64,000 bases of DNA from Effrenium voratum. Lineage: Eukaryota > Sar > Dinophyceae > Suessiales > Symbiodiniaceae. The notes under the pieces are model-generated. The model made no database searches, was not told the origin of the DNA, and worked only from the letters and a program-made list of their open reading frames with translations. Shown piece after piece: positions 1 to 11,560 of the stretch. The stretch covers positions 235,001 through 299,000 of the forward strand of contig CAUJNA010002968.1 in assembly GCA_963377175.1 (NCBI GenBank), in the 5' to 3' direction. Positions within the stretch are counted from its first letter, which is position 1. Each line of letters begins with the position of its first letter. A program made the translations under genes and the position numbers.

Positions 1-1983
1 GCCTGTGAAGGCCAATTCCAAATTCCAGCGCCGGGCTGTGAGGGTCTCCTCCATCTCGGCCGGCGGTTCATGTAGGAGTTCGTGTCGTTGTGAGGACTCA
101 GGATCTCGCGTCGTTGGCAATGTCAATGACGGTGGCCAAGTTGTTAACCAAACGCTGAGCGATAGCCGATCTTTTGGCGAGTAATCAAAGCTAAGAACCA
201 TCTGAGCAAGCGATCAACTCAAGAAAAAAGAAAGCACGCATACACGTGGCGCATTGGGAGGGGCTTTTTCCAAATTGGGAAGGCCCTGTCTGTGATGCCT
301 TTGACGAGTCTGCGCTCATTCACTAGTGGGGTTGAGGAAAGGAAATCCGACGTGTCAGAGCTCGCCTCGCCTGAAGCCTTCGTCTCAAAGGACTTCAGCG
401 GCAGCGTTGCTGAGCTCAGGCCACATTATTGTGAATGCTCGGACCTGCCGATGGGTGGGTGTCTGCCCACATCTGCTCCGGCGCAAGTTGAGGAAAGGCT
501 CGGAAGCCCACACTGAAGACACGCGCGCCCGAGATGTCGTCATGCCAGACGGAGCGTTGAAAAGAGGTTCGCCGTTTTCTGCGGCCAGTGAATCCCGGAT
601 GGTGGTGTTTGTTTGGGCAAGGTCCGCGTTAAAGAGCCGAACAGTGGTGTCGGTTTGGGCAAGGGCCACTGCGCAGTGAAGGCCAAACCACTGGGAGAGT
701 AGCTGCCAGGCCAATAGAACCTGCCCTTATTGTTGGAGGTGAAAAAGCTGGAGAGATGGCGTGGCCTTGCAGAACACATTGCCAAAGTTGTTGCGTCAGG
801 TCAAACAGACCTCCGCGAGCTCCGGGCAGGCAAGGGGGATTATGGTGTCGAGAAGCTGTGTGTGTGTGCGCCCGGACGAATGCTCCGACAATTGGCTTGG
901 AAGCGGCCCACTGCTTTTGCCTCTGAGGAAGGATGTAGGCCTACTAGTGCAATTGCGCGGGTCTGCCAGGGCCTCAGACCACTTATGGATGACGGGAAGC
1001 TGAAAGAGACACGGGTTTTCGCTTGTACATCCTTGGGAGGAGATTATGAATACCTTTGTCAGCCCAGGTGGCTGGAGTGTCTCTGTGTTGGCGCCACCCG
1101 CACTACCATCCAAGCGTGGGACCACTGCACACGCCGTTCGATGGTGGGAGCACCACGACAACTTCTTCCAGCTTTTCAGCGCAACCGAAGTCTGCACCAA
1201 CGTGTGCCACAGGACCTTTTCGCCGCCAGTTGCACTTCGACGTGCTTTCACCACAAGACGCTTGACTACCCGTCTTGACACTGGAAAACTTCTGGGTGAT
1301 CTTGGCAAACCCTCTCCGACGTTTCGACGCAATCCGGTTCCTTGCTGTCCACTTGCCTGAGCTCCCTAGACGGAGCTGCGTCTCCGGAGACCTTCCGCTT
1401 TCGCGGATTGACCACCAGGCTCCTCCCGACCCCTGATGACTCCTTTTCTCGCCCGTCCGCCATTTTGATCTTTCAGCTTTCTACGTACGCCGGACTTCCT
1501 TTTCATGTCGCACGACTGTGCGTGGTGTTCCGCTCACAACAAACAAATACCAGCCTCTGGAGCACAGGACACGTGCGTTGCACATGTCAACCCTTCCGCG
1601 CCTCTTAACAGCCACATTCTCCGCGCCTCACACGACCGGCCCTTATTCCAGCTCGACCTCCTTTCTGGCTCTACCAACAAGTCTTTCTTTCCACCGCATC
1701 AATGCCAGCAAGTCGTCACGCTGAGGATCATGCTTCCTCTCAGCCACAACAGAAAATGGAGTGACTTGGCCTGTAAGTGTGTGAGCGAAGAGAAACATCA
1801 ACGAGCTGGGGTGGGCGACAGACATGGAGGATGGCTGATGCACCCAGCTTGGCGATGGAGGGCACTGTTGCGTGGGGTGTCCCACTTGGCACGCTCAGTG
1901 GTCCAGCCGCCCAGCAAGGACGAGCGCGCGCCATATTTCTTGGGGTCGCTGGCCGTTTGAGCAAATGGGCGTGAAGAATGGCT

Positions 1984-2060
1984 ATGGCCGTGAAATCGCA
2001 GCAGCGCGAAATGGCCGTGAAAAAGCAGTGGCCGTGAAAAAAGGCAATGGCCGTGAAAAG
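1984..2060 (+). repeat. Short imperfect direct repeats (atggccgtgaaa)
   Basis: Four copies of atggccgtgaaa, or a close variant, lie at about 1984, 2011, 2029 and 2048 with irregular spacing. They keep no common reading frame and look like a small decaying tandem array in host DNA. Confidence 0.6.
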
Positions 2061-4395
2061 CGGCTTTTCGTGGTCCTGAGCAGAATGACCCCATGAAAAG
2101 TGGTTAAATGGTTGTTGAGGAGGGGGGTATTGTTGTCGGCGCATTTCCTGGAGTTGCTCAAACATGAAGCTGGACCTGTGGCGGGCACAAGACTGAGAAG
2201 GTAGTTGAGGAGCTTAGCGGTTCAGGTCTTCATGGCCACTGCTCGGAAGGCCACATGCAACGCAATCCTATCAAGATCGATGTGGCGTTGTCGGACTTGG
2301 GAGAGAAGACGGACTCCGCCACCATCCGAATTTCGCCGCCATGGGCCACATGTCGCAGTCACTGCTTGCGCATGAAAAGGACAAGGGGCAACTTGCCGGA
2401 CGTCGCATATCGAGTGCGAGTGACGCACCTGGGAAGGTCACACCCAGCGATCTTGTTTGAGCCGGAAGTGTGACGGGAAAGGGTGTGGGGCTGGAGGCTG
2501 AGCCTTGAAGCCGTATTGGCCAGGTGTGGCTGTCGAAGGTGATTGTCCATGTAGTAATAGAGCAACCCGGCTTCGTCGTCTGCCAGGATTGCTGACTTGG
2601 TAACTGGCGTTGGACACAGGGCCGAGGACCAGGAAACCAAGCTTGCTGAACAATCCAAATCAAGGAAGCAAAGAAGAGGCAAAGCCGACAAACAAATACC
2701 AAGCAACACTTTTTTCACGCTCGGCGAGCCGGCGCAGGCCTACACCTCCCGCTTGGTTTGCACCAACCTTGGTGTGGCTCGTGACACTCGGCCCCTCACT
2801 GGCCTCCATGACTGGAGCTTCTGCGCCGGCTGTCAGCGATCCGGAGCGGGTCCTGCTTTCGTGGAGACCCCGCCTTCGATGAGGAGCATGTCGACACTGC
2901 GCCCAGGTCTTCCTTCTCCCCGCGCCGTTGCTTCTGGCGAAACTTTGGATCAGAGAAGGCGTTGGCCGGCATGCGTTTGAGAGGGACATGGTTTTGGCCA
3001 CTGCCACGGCCGCTCGCTGGAGTCTTGGGCAGCTCCGTTGACTTAGAAGCTGGTCAAGTCGTCGTGCTGTGAGTTGGCTTGGAAGCTTCCCCGGCCCCCA
3101 ACAATGGGACACCTGAAAAAAGATGCAATTCAATTTGGCTTCCATTGAGTTTCCATTCAGATTGGGATCTAGATCTCCGTTTGATTTAGTATTGCTGGAG
3201 CTTCCTTGTGATATTTGATTTTTGGGGGGAGGGGGGCAGGCAACAAGACCTTATTTCAAGGGAACTTGAAGTTTTAAACGAGACACATAAAAGAAAAATG
3301 GGCTCGGAAAGGTGACCGTTTTGGATTCCAGGAGCTGGCCCAAATCTAACAAAAAACCTTAAGCATCGCCAGGGCTGTCTAGGTACTTAACTAGCTAAGA
3401 AGATGTTATTTTCTTTCGGGGCCAGAAGACTGTGTTCTAGGGGCCCCTGAAATAATTCCAACCGGGAGGCCCCCTTTGCGGTTTTGATTGCGGACAGTTT
3501 TTAAACAAGAGACATGTAACAAAACATGAGTTTGGGAAATCTGGGCAAGCTGGAATTCTTGGATGTGGGGGAGCTGAAAAAAAGCGGTGCAAAAAGTCCA
3601 AGAGCCAGGTCTTGGCTTGGCTACCTCTCTTCTCCTATCTCTCCTTCGTCTCTCCCGCCTTTTTTGGGCCACTGTTTTTCAATTTGTTCCAAGCGCAAGT
3701 ACTATTTTTGGGGTTGTCTTTATTATTCCAGGCGCATTCTTGGTCATTACCAATCCTTTGGCGACGAGAGGCGGAACCCCGACAGCCTTGGCCCTCTTTC
3801 CCCGCAGCTTCACCATTGGGAAGAGACAGCTCGGAGCCATCATCTTTGACCGTTTGGCGAGATCCTTGCGCCTGCGGTGACGATCGGGAGTGTTGCCGGC
3901 GGTCATGTCTCTGATCGTGGTCGAGGGAGATCGGCGGCGGCGGCGATGCTGCTTCTGATCGCGCTTTTGGCGACCTAACGAGTCACCGACGGCAGCAGGA
4001 GGCCAGATGCCAAAGTTCATATGCAGTCAGGGGTTGAACTGGCCTGAGTTAATTGAACTTTGCCCCTTTGGGTTCTTTCCCTACGTCAGCAGCTTTATGG
4101 CCTGCTTCAGATCTTGTTGCAGGGCCTCGAACTTGTCCGACACAGTGGATTCAGTAAATCTTGAACTCTCAGTCAGGCGTTGTGGGCTGACAGCCCTCGC
4201 GCGTGCGGGCACCAGCTCAAGATGGCTTCGGATGAGCTGACCACTTTGAACTTGAACCTGAAGGTCTTCCCCTCGCAGGGGGCTTCCGCGTATGGCCACT
4301 TAAAGATCGAGGCTTGCCCGAAGTGAATTCACATGCGAAAGCCAGGTCGCAAAATAACCCCGCATCATCCCAACGCGCAAGAAACCACGGAAAAC

Positions 4396-4580
4396 AAAAT
4401 CCACACAGACACACAAACACGCACACGAGCACGCACTCACACACGCCATGCACATGCGCACGCGCAAGAAGCCACACGCAAACGCGCAAGCACGCACACG
4501 CGCACGCAGGCGCACGCACGCGCACGCAAACACAACCACAGAGACACACGGACGCACACCCAAACAGCACACACGCGCAT
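4396..4580. repeat. CA/CGCA-rich microsatellite
   Basis: About 185 bases made almost only of alternating C/A with interspersed G (acacgcac, cgcacgca type units). It produces spurious His/Thr-rich and Cys/Val-rich frames on the two strands, which I do not treat as genes. Confidence 0.85.
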
Positions 4581-7500
4581 CACGTGTGGCTTTGGTTTTG
4601 CGACAAGGCTGCTTGCTCCCTCCACATAAAAGCCCTTCGCCACAACAGAACGCTCGCGCCTGAGGCTCTGGCGCCGCACGCGTGGCACGAAAGGCGCCGC
4701 TAGCTCACGCATGTCCTGGAGCGCGCTTGCTTCAGGGTGTCGGACCCAAAAGTTGGCCGGCGCTTTCCGAAAAAGGTTGCTTGCCAGAGGCCACTTGGTG
4801 CAGAACGCACCACTCACAAAGGCTGGTGTTGGAGAGCCTGGCGCGTAGAAGGTCCAGTCATGTCACAAGGGGCACTCGGCCCCCGAAATCTTGGCGATGC
4901 GGCGGCACAGCAAGATGCGCACGTGTGGGCAAACATGTGATCCAAGGTACTTCAGTACGTCTGATTCCCTTTCCCAGTGTGAAACACAGAAAGGAAATTT
5001 CACGACAAGTGGGCGCCTTGTGAACTCTCAGCCATCTGCGCAGGAGCAAGGTCGAGGTTTCTACGCTAGGGAGTTACCACTTTCAGGTTTGTTGAAAAAT
5101 GAAAACACTGGAAACTTTTTTCCGGGGCCCCCCAGTCTTGAAACACACCCGCATGAAATACCGCAACCTGTCAAGCGCAAGGCCCTCGCTCCAGCGATGA
5201 CCAGGAGAAATGATGGGAGCAGCCTGGACAGTCCTGCATGCAAGCGCCGAGCGCTGACGTTCTACCTCAACATAGGTCATCTACTGGAACACGCTTGCCC
5301 GGCATGGCAAATTTGGAGGCATGCATCCATGGGTGCACATCTGACTTCTGGATGGAACCATAACTGTGGCTTCTGCGTGGATCTAAGAATTGCTGCGACA
5401 ATGCGAAGGTTTAAGTTTTCCTCAGGAGGAACGCTGGACCAACAACACCTGGCCCAAAGGCAATCCCACAGTTCAAGGAAAAACTCGAACGCGTTGGACG
5501 TTGAACGCGTGTTGAGACATGTTGGATCCGGGCTAATATCCTGGGATTGCAAAAACACTTTCCTACATTTGTCAGGCACGCGGGATCTGGAGTTCGCATC
5601 GTATGTGTTGACCGCCCTTTTGTGGTTTCAAGAGTGAGTATAGAGTTCAGGGAAGCGTTGGTGTGGGAGCTGGGTTTTAGGGCGGGCTTAGGGTGGGTTT
5701 ATGGTTAAGTGGTGGTGGGTTTGCCCAGCCATTACCCTCGCGCAGCCGACTTTCACTCGCTGACCTGCCACGGCCCTTCCATGCGCTGAACCTGCTTGGC
5801 ACCGACGACTGCGGAGGACACGCTTCAAGGCTAAGCACTTGCTTAGGCCAATCAAGCACGGGTACATGTGCCATCAACCCTTGCGATTTGCTTCAGCCCA
5901 ACATGTTCTGCAATCGCACCACTCCTGGAACCCTGAGATGTCAAAATGGCAATGTTTTGCTGGGTGGTCAATGCATAGCATGCTGCAAGGCAAAGGCAAC
6001 AGCAAGGACAACAGTGGCAACAAGGAAATCCACGCCCAAGCCGAAGCTGCCCCTACCAGCGATGCAGGCCCGGTATTTCCTGCACTGCCAACAAGGGTGG
6101 CAAACCAGTGCCAGCAGCCGAAGTTGTTCCAGGCCCATATGTCAGCCATGCAAATAGGTTCGAAAATTATCCTACCACCAGTTCTCCGAGCTCCAAAATC
6201 GACACAGGCGAAGGCCCAAGTAATGAAATTCACAGATGTGCTGGAACGGCTCGACTACAAATGGCTCAAGTTCACAGCAGCCATGCGGGAGCGGTTCCGG
6301 CCAAGAACCGACCGAACGGACCACTGCCCTGCAATCTGCGCAGCGCGAAGAGATGGAGGAAGCAGACAAGAAAACCTGGATCAGATTCCGAAGTGAAAGA
6401 AAGCAAGGTTGTGACCGGCATGCCCGAATTTTCAACCCACCACCTGCACTCAGTGCCACAAAGCACCATGCGCCCTCCCAGGACCTCATCCAACACCAAC
6501 CTCGCCATAGGACACCATTCCAGCCAAGGAAGCCCCGATGGAGCGTGAGCAGAAACAACAGCTCGTACCTTTTTGTGGAAGATCTAATCCAGCCTCACGC
6601 AGTAATGGACTAAGTGCACAGTAAGCAGCGCGCCACAGGCAGGTTCGGTTCTGTCCGCTCACAGTCAGTTATTCTTAGCAACGCGTTACTGAAGAGCTGA
6701 CTTACAGCTCCACTCCACTGACATCTTTTAAGTCTAGTTTTAAGCGCGGTTACTTTGACCTGAGTTGGCGCGCCGCGAGATAGCACAGCATCGCAGCACT
6801 TTGCTCAAAGCCCTGCCATGTTTTTCAAAATCCCAAAGAGCCCAAGAGCAGACCGTCAGCAGAACAAGCCTCCCAGCAGGAACGAAGCCGCAGCAGCAAC
6901 AGCAACCTGGGAGCAGCGCCTAGACGAGAACGGGTGCTGGTTCTGATGGCCACGACATTTAAGCAGAGGCAGGTCCACTGCTTCAGCTTTAGCTATAATG
7001 GTAGAGGATTTGGGTTGTGGCCTAGACCCCCAAATTTCAGACCGTGACAGGTCCACGGCTTCAGCTTGAGCGATGGTAAAACAGAAGCCGTGGGCGAAGA
7101 TGGCAACCCCAAACAAGGGTAGCCAGGGCCCAGCGCCAAGAAGCACAAGCCCGCAGCTTCGGTGTGGGCCCGCCCAGCGCAAGGCGCTGACTTTACGATG
7201 ACGCTTGCAAAACACCAGCGCTTTTTTTAGCTGAGGAGGCGGCCATCCCGGGATCAGTCTGTTGTGGGGCATTTCACTGCCACCCTGCCGGCTGTTGCGC
7301 GCCGGGCAGCTGCAACTTGATAAGTGCCACAGCCCTGATAAGCTTGGAACAGCGGAGCTGAGTGTTGTGTGAATCATGGCCACCCAACATCCACCGACCA
7401 TGGGATTCTGCATGGTTGAACTGTGTGGATGCGTGGTTGAAGTCAAGATGAGGCGACCGGACGCTAGAATTCTGCAACACGCCTGAAGTGCGCATTCGCT

Positions 7501-8501
7501 CAATCAAGCTGTCTTTGATGCCCTCCCTGCCCTGGACTAGAACGAAGCCACTGTGGATATCCGACCCACCTTTGCAGCTGCCTTCTGACGTTCAACTTCC
7601 ATGGTGATAGAAGAGCTGAGGTCCGGTCATTAACAAGTCCTCATGAGTTGGCGGTCATCGATAGATTTAGTGTCTCCTCAGTGCTGCTGATAGGGTGGCC
7701 AGCACTGTGTAAGCTTCCGTGGACATGGTGGTGATTCTTGCTGACAAAAGCTGCTACCTGCCACAATTGCGTTCCGTGCTGGGGGCACCTGATCCCTAAC
7801 AAGGAGACACCCACTGTAGCACACAGCAGCCTCTATGCCCTGGATCTGTTTTTCAGTGAGAATCTGATGAGCCTGGTCAATTGAATGAAAGCGCGTCATA
7901 CGTCTATTGACAGAAAAAGAGCTTCAAATATGTGTGAGTGATACCGTTGATTGCCTAAAGGCCAATGGTCGGCAAAACATGGGGGGGGGGGGGAAAATGG
8001 TAAAAGTAGGGGGCCTGGGGGGTGGTCTGTTGATGGTCCCCTGTTATGTTTTTTATATTCATCTCAAACCTATTAACCACCTTATTCGTTGTTAAAAGAG
8101 GGTTTTTAGGGAGCTTATATATCGTTTTCGTTAAGGTAATCATTTGGGTAAATCGTCGCCTTGTTCATTGTTGGGCTGGGGGCCGACATTGATTCATTTG
8201 AAAGGGTTGGCCCTTTTAGTAGTTATCAAGTTCTGGGGTGTTGGTGGTGTATTTGTTTTCATGACGAGAGATTGGGTAGGAGTAGGTCGACCTTTATTCG
8301 GTCGTTGCCACACCTGCTACGACTTCTATGTCATCATCAGCTTTATGTCGGGACACTCAGATTTGGAGCGATTGCTTTCGTTGCTTGGTCGGTTTGCAAT
8401 TGACAACTCGCTTAAGCAGTCTTCCGAAATGTGTTTGATTTATTGATAGTCATTTTAGTCAGACAGTTTGACCAGTGCCTTTGCCTGAACCATACTCAGC
8501 C

Positions 8502-9203
8502 ATGGCACCGAAGAAGATGCTCCTGACTGACTTGGTCAGACAGATGGGTGGTTATGTCAATTCGGACATGGAGCAACCTGCCCACGGCAACGCAACCGAT
8601 GAGCAGACCACTGTGGATGAGACCATTGCAGAGATGCTTCAGACTGATGAGAACGAAGCGGCGGAGAGTGAGAAAAGCGATGACACTATGAATGAGGATG
8701 AGCAGGGAGAAGAAGAAGAGGAGACCGCTGATGAGGAAGCGCTCTTTCTCACACCTGAGATGGTTCAGGAAATCGCCAACAAGCAGGGTTTCGGGGACAT
8801 GGCAAACGACCTCGTTCAGACCTTGCTGACCACTCCCGCCCAAATGGACACCGTCCTTCAGAACATCAAGGACATCCTCGCGCTGGAGTCCAAGAAGGAG
8901 AAGTTGGTGAAGTCTGCGAAGGCAAGGTTGGAGAAGATTTACCGAGACCATCGCAAGAGCCACGCACCGAAGGGCGAGTCCATCAAGTCCATCAACCGTA
9001 GTAACACCTACAACATTGAGGTTCGCTTTGGTGAGCACGTCATCCACCTGAACCTGATGGGTAAGCACACCTTCAAGGCTTTGCGAGAGCGTCTCCGCCT
9101 TCTCAACCCGGCTTTGTTCAGCAACGACTCCGACTTGAAGAAGAAACTTGAGTTCTATGTGGTAGGCAAGGAGAACCTCGGGCACATGGGTGAGACTTTC
9201 TAA
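8502..9203 (+). CDS. Unknown protein with acidic N-terminal half and possible beta-grasp C-terminus
   Basis: Intact ORF of 233 codons from ATG 8502, which sits in a good eukaryotic context (gccATGgca); an in-frame GTG 27 bases upstream is less likely. I do not recognise the family. Residues about 25-80 are strongly acidic, including a run of five glutamates. The middle is helical and Lys-rich. The last 60 residues (from YNIEVRFGEHVIHLNLMG, then an Arg/Leu-rich helix) have the alternating pattern of a ubiquitin-like beta-grasp fold, which is only inference. The gene is intron-free and uses mostly G/C third bases, unlike the AT-rich viral block 2.4 kb away. Its TAA overlaps the stop of the opposing small ORF at 9200. 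It could be a host retrogene or belong to a mobile element. Confidence 0.7.
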   Translation: MAPKKMLLTDLVRQMGGYVNSDMEQPAHGNATDEQTTVDETIAEMLQTDENEAAESEKSDDTMNEDEQGEEEEETADEEALFLTPEMVQEIANKQGFGDMANDLVQTLLTTPAQMDTVLQNIKDILALESKKEKLVKSAKARLEKIYRDHRKSHAPKGESIKSINRSNTYNIEVRFGEHVIHLNLMGKHTFKALRERLRLLNPALFSNDSDLKKKLEFYVVGKENLGHMGETF

Positions 9204-9436
9204 GACTTGTCATCCTTGGCGACCACGTCTTCTTTTGGTGAAAGAGCACCACTGGAAGAAGTCTTGACAGCGTCCTTCTCCCCTTGGGATTGACGGAACA
9301 ACTCACAGGCAGGCAAGAGGTCATTCATCTTGATGAAGGACAGAAGCAATTCATTATCCTTCTTCATCTTTCTAGTCCAATGAGCGTCGCCCCGAGGAGC
9401 ATTCGGTCGAACGAGCAACGGGCGGGACAACGCCAT
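9200..9436 (-). CDS. Small basic protein of unknown function
   Basis: ORF of 78 codons on the minus strand, starting MALSRPLL and ending in a Lys/Asp-rich tail. It converges on the 8502-9203 gene and the two stop codons overlap by a few bases (TAA on plus at 9201-9203, TAG on minus at 9200-9202). Such tight convergent packing is unusual for dinoflagellate nuclear DNA and is the main reason to list it. No domain is recognised. It may be a chance ORF. Confidence 0.35.
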   Translation of the reverse strand: MALSRPLLVRPNAPRGDAHWTRKMKKDNELLLSFIKMNDLLPACELFRQSQGEKDAVKTSSSGALSPKEDVVAKDDKS

Positions 9437-9715
9437 CAGAAGGACTTGTCAGCAAAATGGCTCATGGATGGATGCATTCAAACATCAAATGGTCAAGAAC
9501 AACAGTTGTAAGGAGTAGTCAATCTCACGACTCAAGTCATGTCAAAGGCAAGTCTGAGAATGGTTTTTCTCTGTGGCACTTTGCTCGTGGGTATGCGATG
9601 GTCTACAACTGACAGAAGAACTATCCAAATGGCAAAGGGATTGCAAACTCCATTGGTATGCTCTCTCCATCAAGTGCAAACCGACAAAACTTGACACCGC
9701 TCAGTGACTTGATGC

Positions 9716-9958
9716 TCACTGTGTGGATGAGGATGCCCCACTCGCTGATGACGATGCCTTTGCCTTTGCCTTCGCCTTGGACTTGGTCTTCGCCCCTGCC
9801 GCCTTGGACTTGGCTTTCGCCTTGGCAACCGTGTTTGTTCCTGCTGATGTTGTACCTGTCGTGGTAGAAGAGGAAGCTGTCCCGTCCGTCGTGCCCTGCG
9901 TCTTACGCCTGATGTTGATGACGAGGGTTTGCCCACTTGTAGCACCCCACGCCACCAT
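9716..9958 (-). CDS. Small Lys/Ala-rich basic protein (histone-tail-like), tentative
   Basis: ORF of 80 codons if it starts at the ATG at 9958-9956; the open frame continues upstream but there overlaps the plus-strand gene antisense. The second half is a Ser/Thr stretch followed by a Lys-Ala repeat (AKAKAKSKAAGAKTK type) and a Ser-rich end. This resembles DNA-condensing tails of histone H1 or virus core proteins in composition only. The complementary plus frame would encode an implausible Phe/Ala repeat, which favours the minus strand. Confidence 0.35.
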   Translation of the reverse strand: MVAWGATSGQTLVINIRRKTQGTTDGTASSSTTTGTTSAGTNTVAKAKAKSKAAGAKTKSKAKAKAKASSSASGASSSTQ

Positions 9959-10051
9959 CTCCCGACGAGAGTTTCCCCCAATGGTGGGGACGGGGATGAT
10001 GAACCTTCCGATGGAGACAGTTCCAGCGACGGCCAGGGCGAAGAGCCGGAC

Positions 10052-11065
10052 ATGTCCCTCGTGGTGATGGTAGACAACGAGGTCTACAAGATGAAGGACG
10101 ACAATGAGGTGTTGGTCTGCCTGAAGTTCATGATGATGGCACGCCTCAACATTCCTTGGCATGACATCAGCTTGGACTATGTGGACACTGAGGACACCTT
10201 TACCGACATGGATGACACGTTTTTCGTGGGTGGCCTCCTGACAGAGTGCTTGGGCGTGGGACAGAAACCTTCCACCATCGTGGGTGTGCACGTGATGTTG
10301 AAATTTCAAGTGGTGGTCAACGAGCAGGACGTCCTTTTTCTTGTTATTGTCCGTGAGCAGTTTGGTCAGAGGTTGCATCACCATCTCCAGATGGCAATGT
10401 ATCTATCTACGGGTCTCATCAAGAAGTGTGTTCAATACTTCATGGCGGAGAAGAAGGACATCAACATGGACTGCTTCATGGTGAACTTTCAGGATGGCGA
10501 CTACGAGACGACCGACTACATTCCCGAAGGTCTGGAGTTGTCGACGGTGAATGTCAGCATCTATGGCCGTAGCGGTGCTCCGAAGAAGGTAATCAAACCA
10601 CATTTGAAAGCAGGTGATGCCAAGTCCAAGTTCCTCAAGAAGTCCAACGAGACAATGTTGAGTTTCCTCAACGACCCAGAGACGAAGAGCAACAACACCC
10701 CGCCCGAGGTGCTTCAACTGGTTCAACCGTTGCTGAACCGTGTGGAAGAAATCAAACGACGTGCTTCGTCAGGTGAGGATGTCATCATTGAAGGTCTCAA
10801 CGCCCTGAGCGACGACCAGTTGAACACTTTGTCGCAGGTTTTCAAATACAAGAAGGGCGAGTATTCGGAGCAGATGTTGGCAAAGGCATCCTTCGTTCTC
10901 ATCCCCGAGTTGGAGACTGTGGAAGACCAAGCAAATCATCTTTTTAGATGCAAGAACAGGGCAATCCTTGATTTTTTGGATGTTTATGCTCGTTTGTTCT
11001 CCGTCCAGAAGTCGGATGGTGAATACCAGTTCAGCAATGACCCTGTCCGCGAGGCAATCAAATAG
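10052..11065 (+). CDS. Unknown 337-residue protein, second large ORF of the GC-balanced island
   Basis: Intact ORF of 337 codons from ATG 10052. The open frame extends upstream to about 9929 through an acidic Gly/Asp/Ser stretch without an ATG, so a longer product with a spliced or non-AUG start is possible. I do not recognise the family. The N-terminal 60 residues (MSLVVMVDNEVY..., then LDYVDTEDTF) again have a beta-grasp-like strand pattern; the rest is mixed, with a helical region around LLNRVEEIKRR and an Asn/Asp-rich end. Like the 8502 gene it is intron-free, with G/C-ending codons, on the same strand. It ends 125 bases before the palindromic repeat array at 11191. Confidence 0.7.
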   Translation: MSLVVMVDNEVYKMKDDNEVLVCLKFMMMARLNIPWHDISLDYVDTEDTFTDMDDTFFVGGLLTECLGVGQKPSTIVGVHVMLKFQVVVNEQDVLFLVIVREQFGQRLHHHLQMAMYLSTGLIKKCVQYFMAEKKDINMDCFMVNFQDGDYETTDYIPEGLELSTVNVSIYGRSGAPKKVIKPHLKAGDAKSKFLKKSNETMLSFLNDPETKSNNTPPEVLQLVQPLLNRVEEIKRRASSGEDVIIEGLNALSDDQLNTLSQVFKYKKGEYSEQMLAKASFVLIPELETVEDQANHLFRCKNRAILDFLDVYARLFSVQKSDGEYQFSNDPVREAIK

Positions 11066-11190
11066 ACAATTCAGTATCGGAACCGTATCCGTTGGCAACC
11101 TGAAGCACCTGTCATTGAGCAAGATGCTCAGGATGACAACGCCAATCGGTGTGTCATCATGTGAGTGAAGGATGTCGGATAATGATGTGA

Positions 11191-11314
11191 TTATCCAATG
11201 GATAATATGTTCAGTGGATAACGCTACCAATATCCAGCGGATATCGCTATCAATATCCAGTGGATAATTCTATCAATATCCAATGGATAATGCTATCAAT
11301 ATCCAATGGTTAAT
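11191..11314. repeat. Array of six 23-bp units built on TATCCANTGGATA palindrome
   Basis: Six copies lie at about 11191, 11210, 11229, 11252, 11275 and 11298. The last four follow at exactly 23 bases and begin caatatcca. Each core is a near-perfect dyad (ATCCA-N-TGGAT), so each unit can bind a dimer. The array sits between the GC-balanced gene island and the AT-rich viral block, in the only non-coding gap there. It is iteron-like, and a replication or transcription control site is possible, but no function is shown. Confidence 0.8.
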
Positions 11315-11560
11315 GTTGTATGTGTAGTGTCCGATTTCCTTCGCCATTTGTACCATCAAATACACAAAAACCTCACTGCCAGAGAAACAAGGAGGAAAAG
11401 GGACGAGACTTGTCTGGGTTTTGTGGTGTTTTTTGTTGTTTCACGTCATTAGTTCGCTTTCCTCTTCGCATCCGAGGTTGAGAAGTCACGCTGTCCGAGC
11501 TCTACATGACTGCTGTCTACTAGGTTCTGGGATGGGTTGGGTTTCGGCCCCCTGAGTGTC
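11315..11560. other. Non-coding junction between repeat array and viral block
   Basis: No gene or repeat seen. Base composition shifts from balanced to AT-rich close to 11560, where the methyltransferase ORF ends, so the left edge of the AT-rich element probably lies here. I could not find a terminal inverted repeat matching the sequence around 26.9 kb. Confidence 0.5.

Larger units (their letters stand above)
1..8470. other. Host sequence without a supportable gene
   Basis: Open reading frames here are short, overlap on both strands and show no recognisable domain, so I annotate none. The stretch around 5.7-6.6 kb has overlapping plus-strand frames with a few cysteine clusters, but frames are broken and no family is recognised. 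Local structure seen: short repeats near 2.0 kb, a CA/CG-rich microsatellite at 4.4-4.6 kb and a 13-base G run at 7981-7993. Confidence 0.6.

Noticed and set aside
1453..1476. Second spliced-leader-like sequence (gccattttg)
   Set aside because: Only nine bases match in a row and the rest fails; no gene follows.
8496..9185. 229-codon minus-strand ORF opposite the 8502 gene
   Set aside because: Antisense shadow; the plus frame has the better start, acidic/basic domain structure and codon pattern.
9959..10384. N-terminal extension of the minus-strand Lys/Ala-rich ORF
   Set aside because: This part is antisense to the well supported plus-strand gene and has no protein-like features; only the part below 9958 is kept as tentative.
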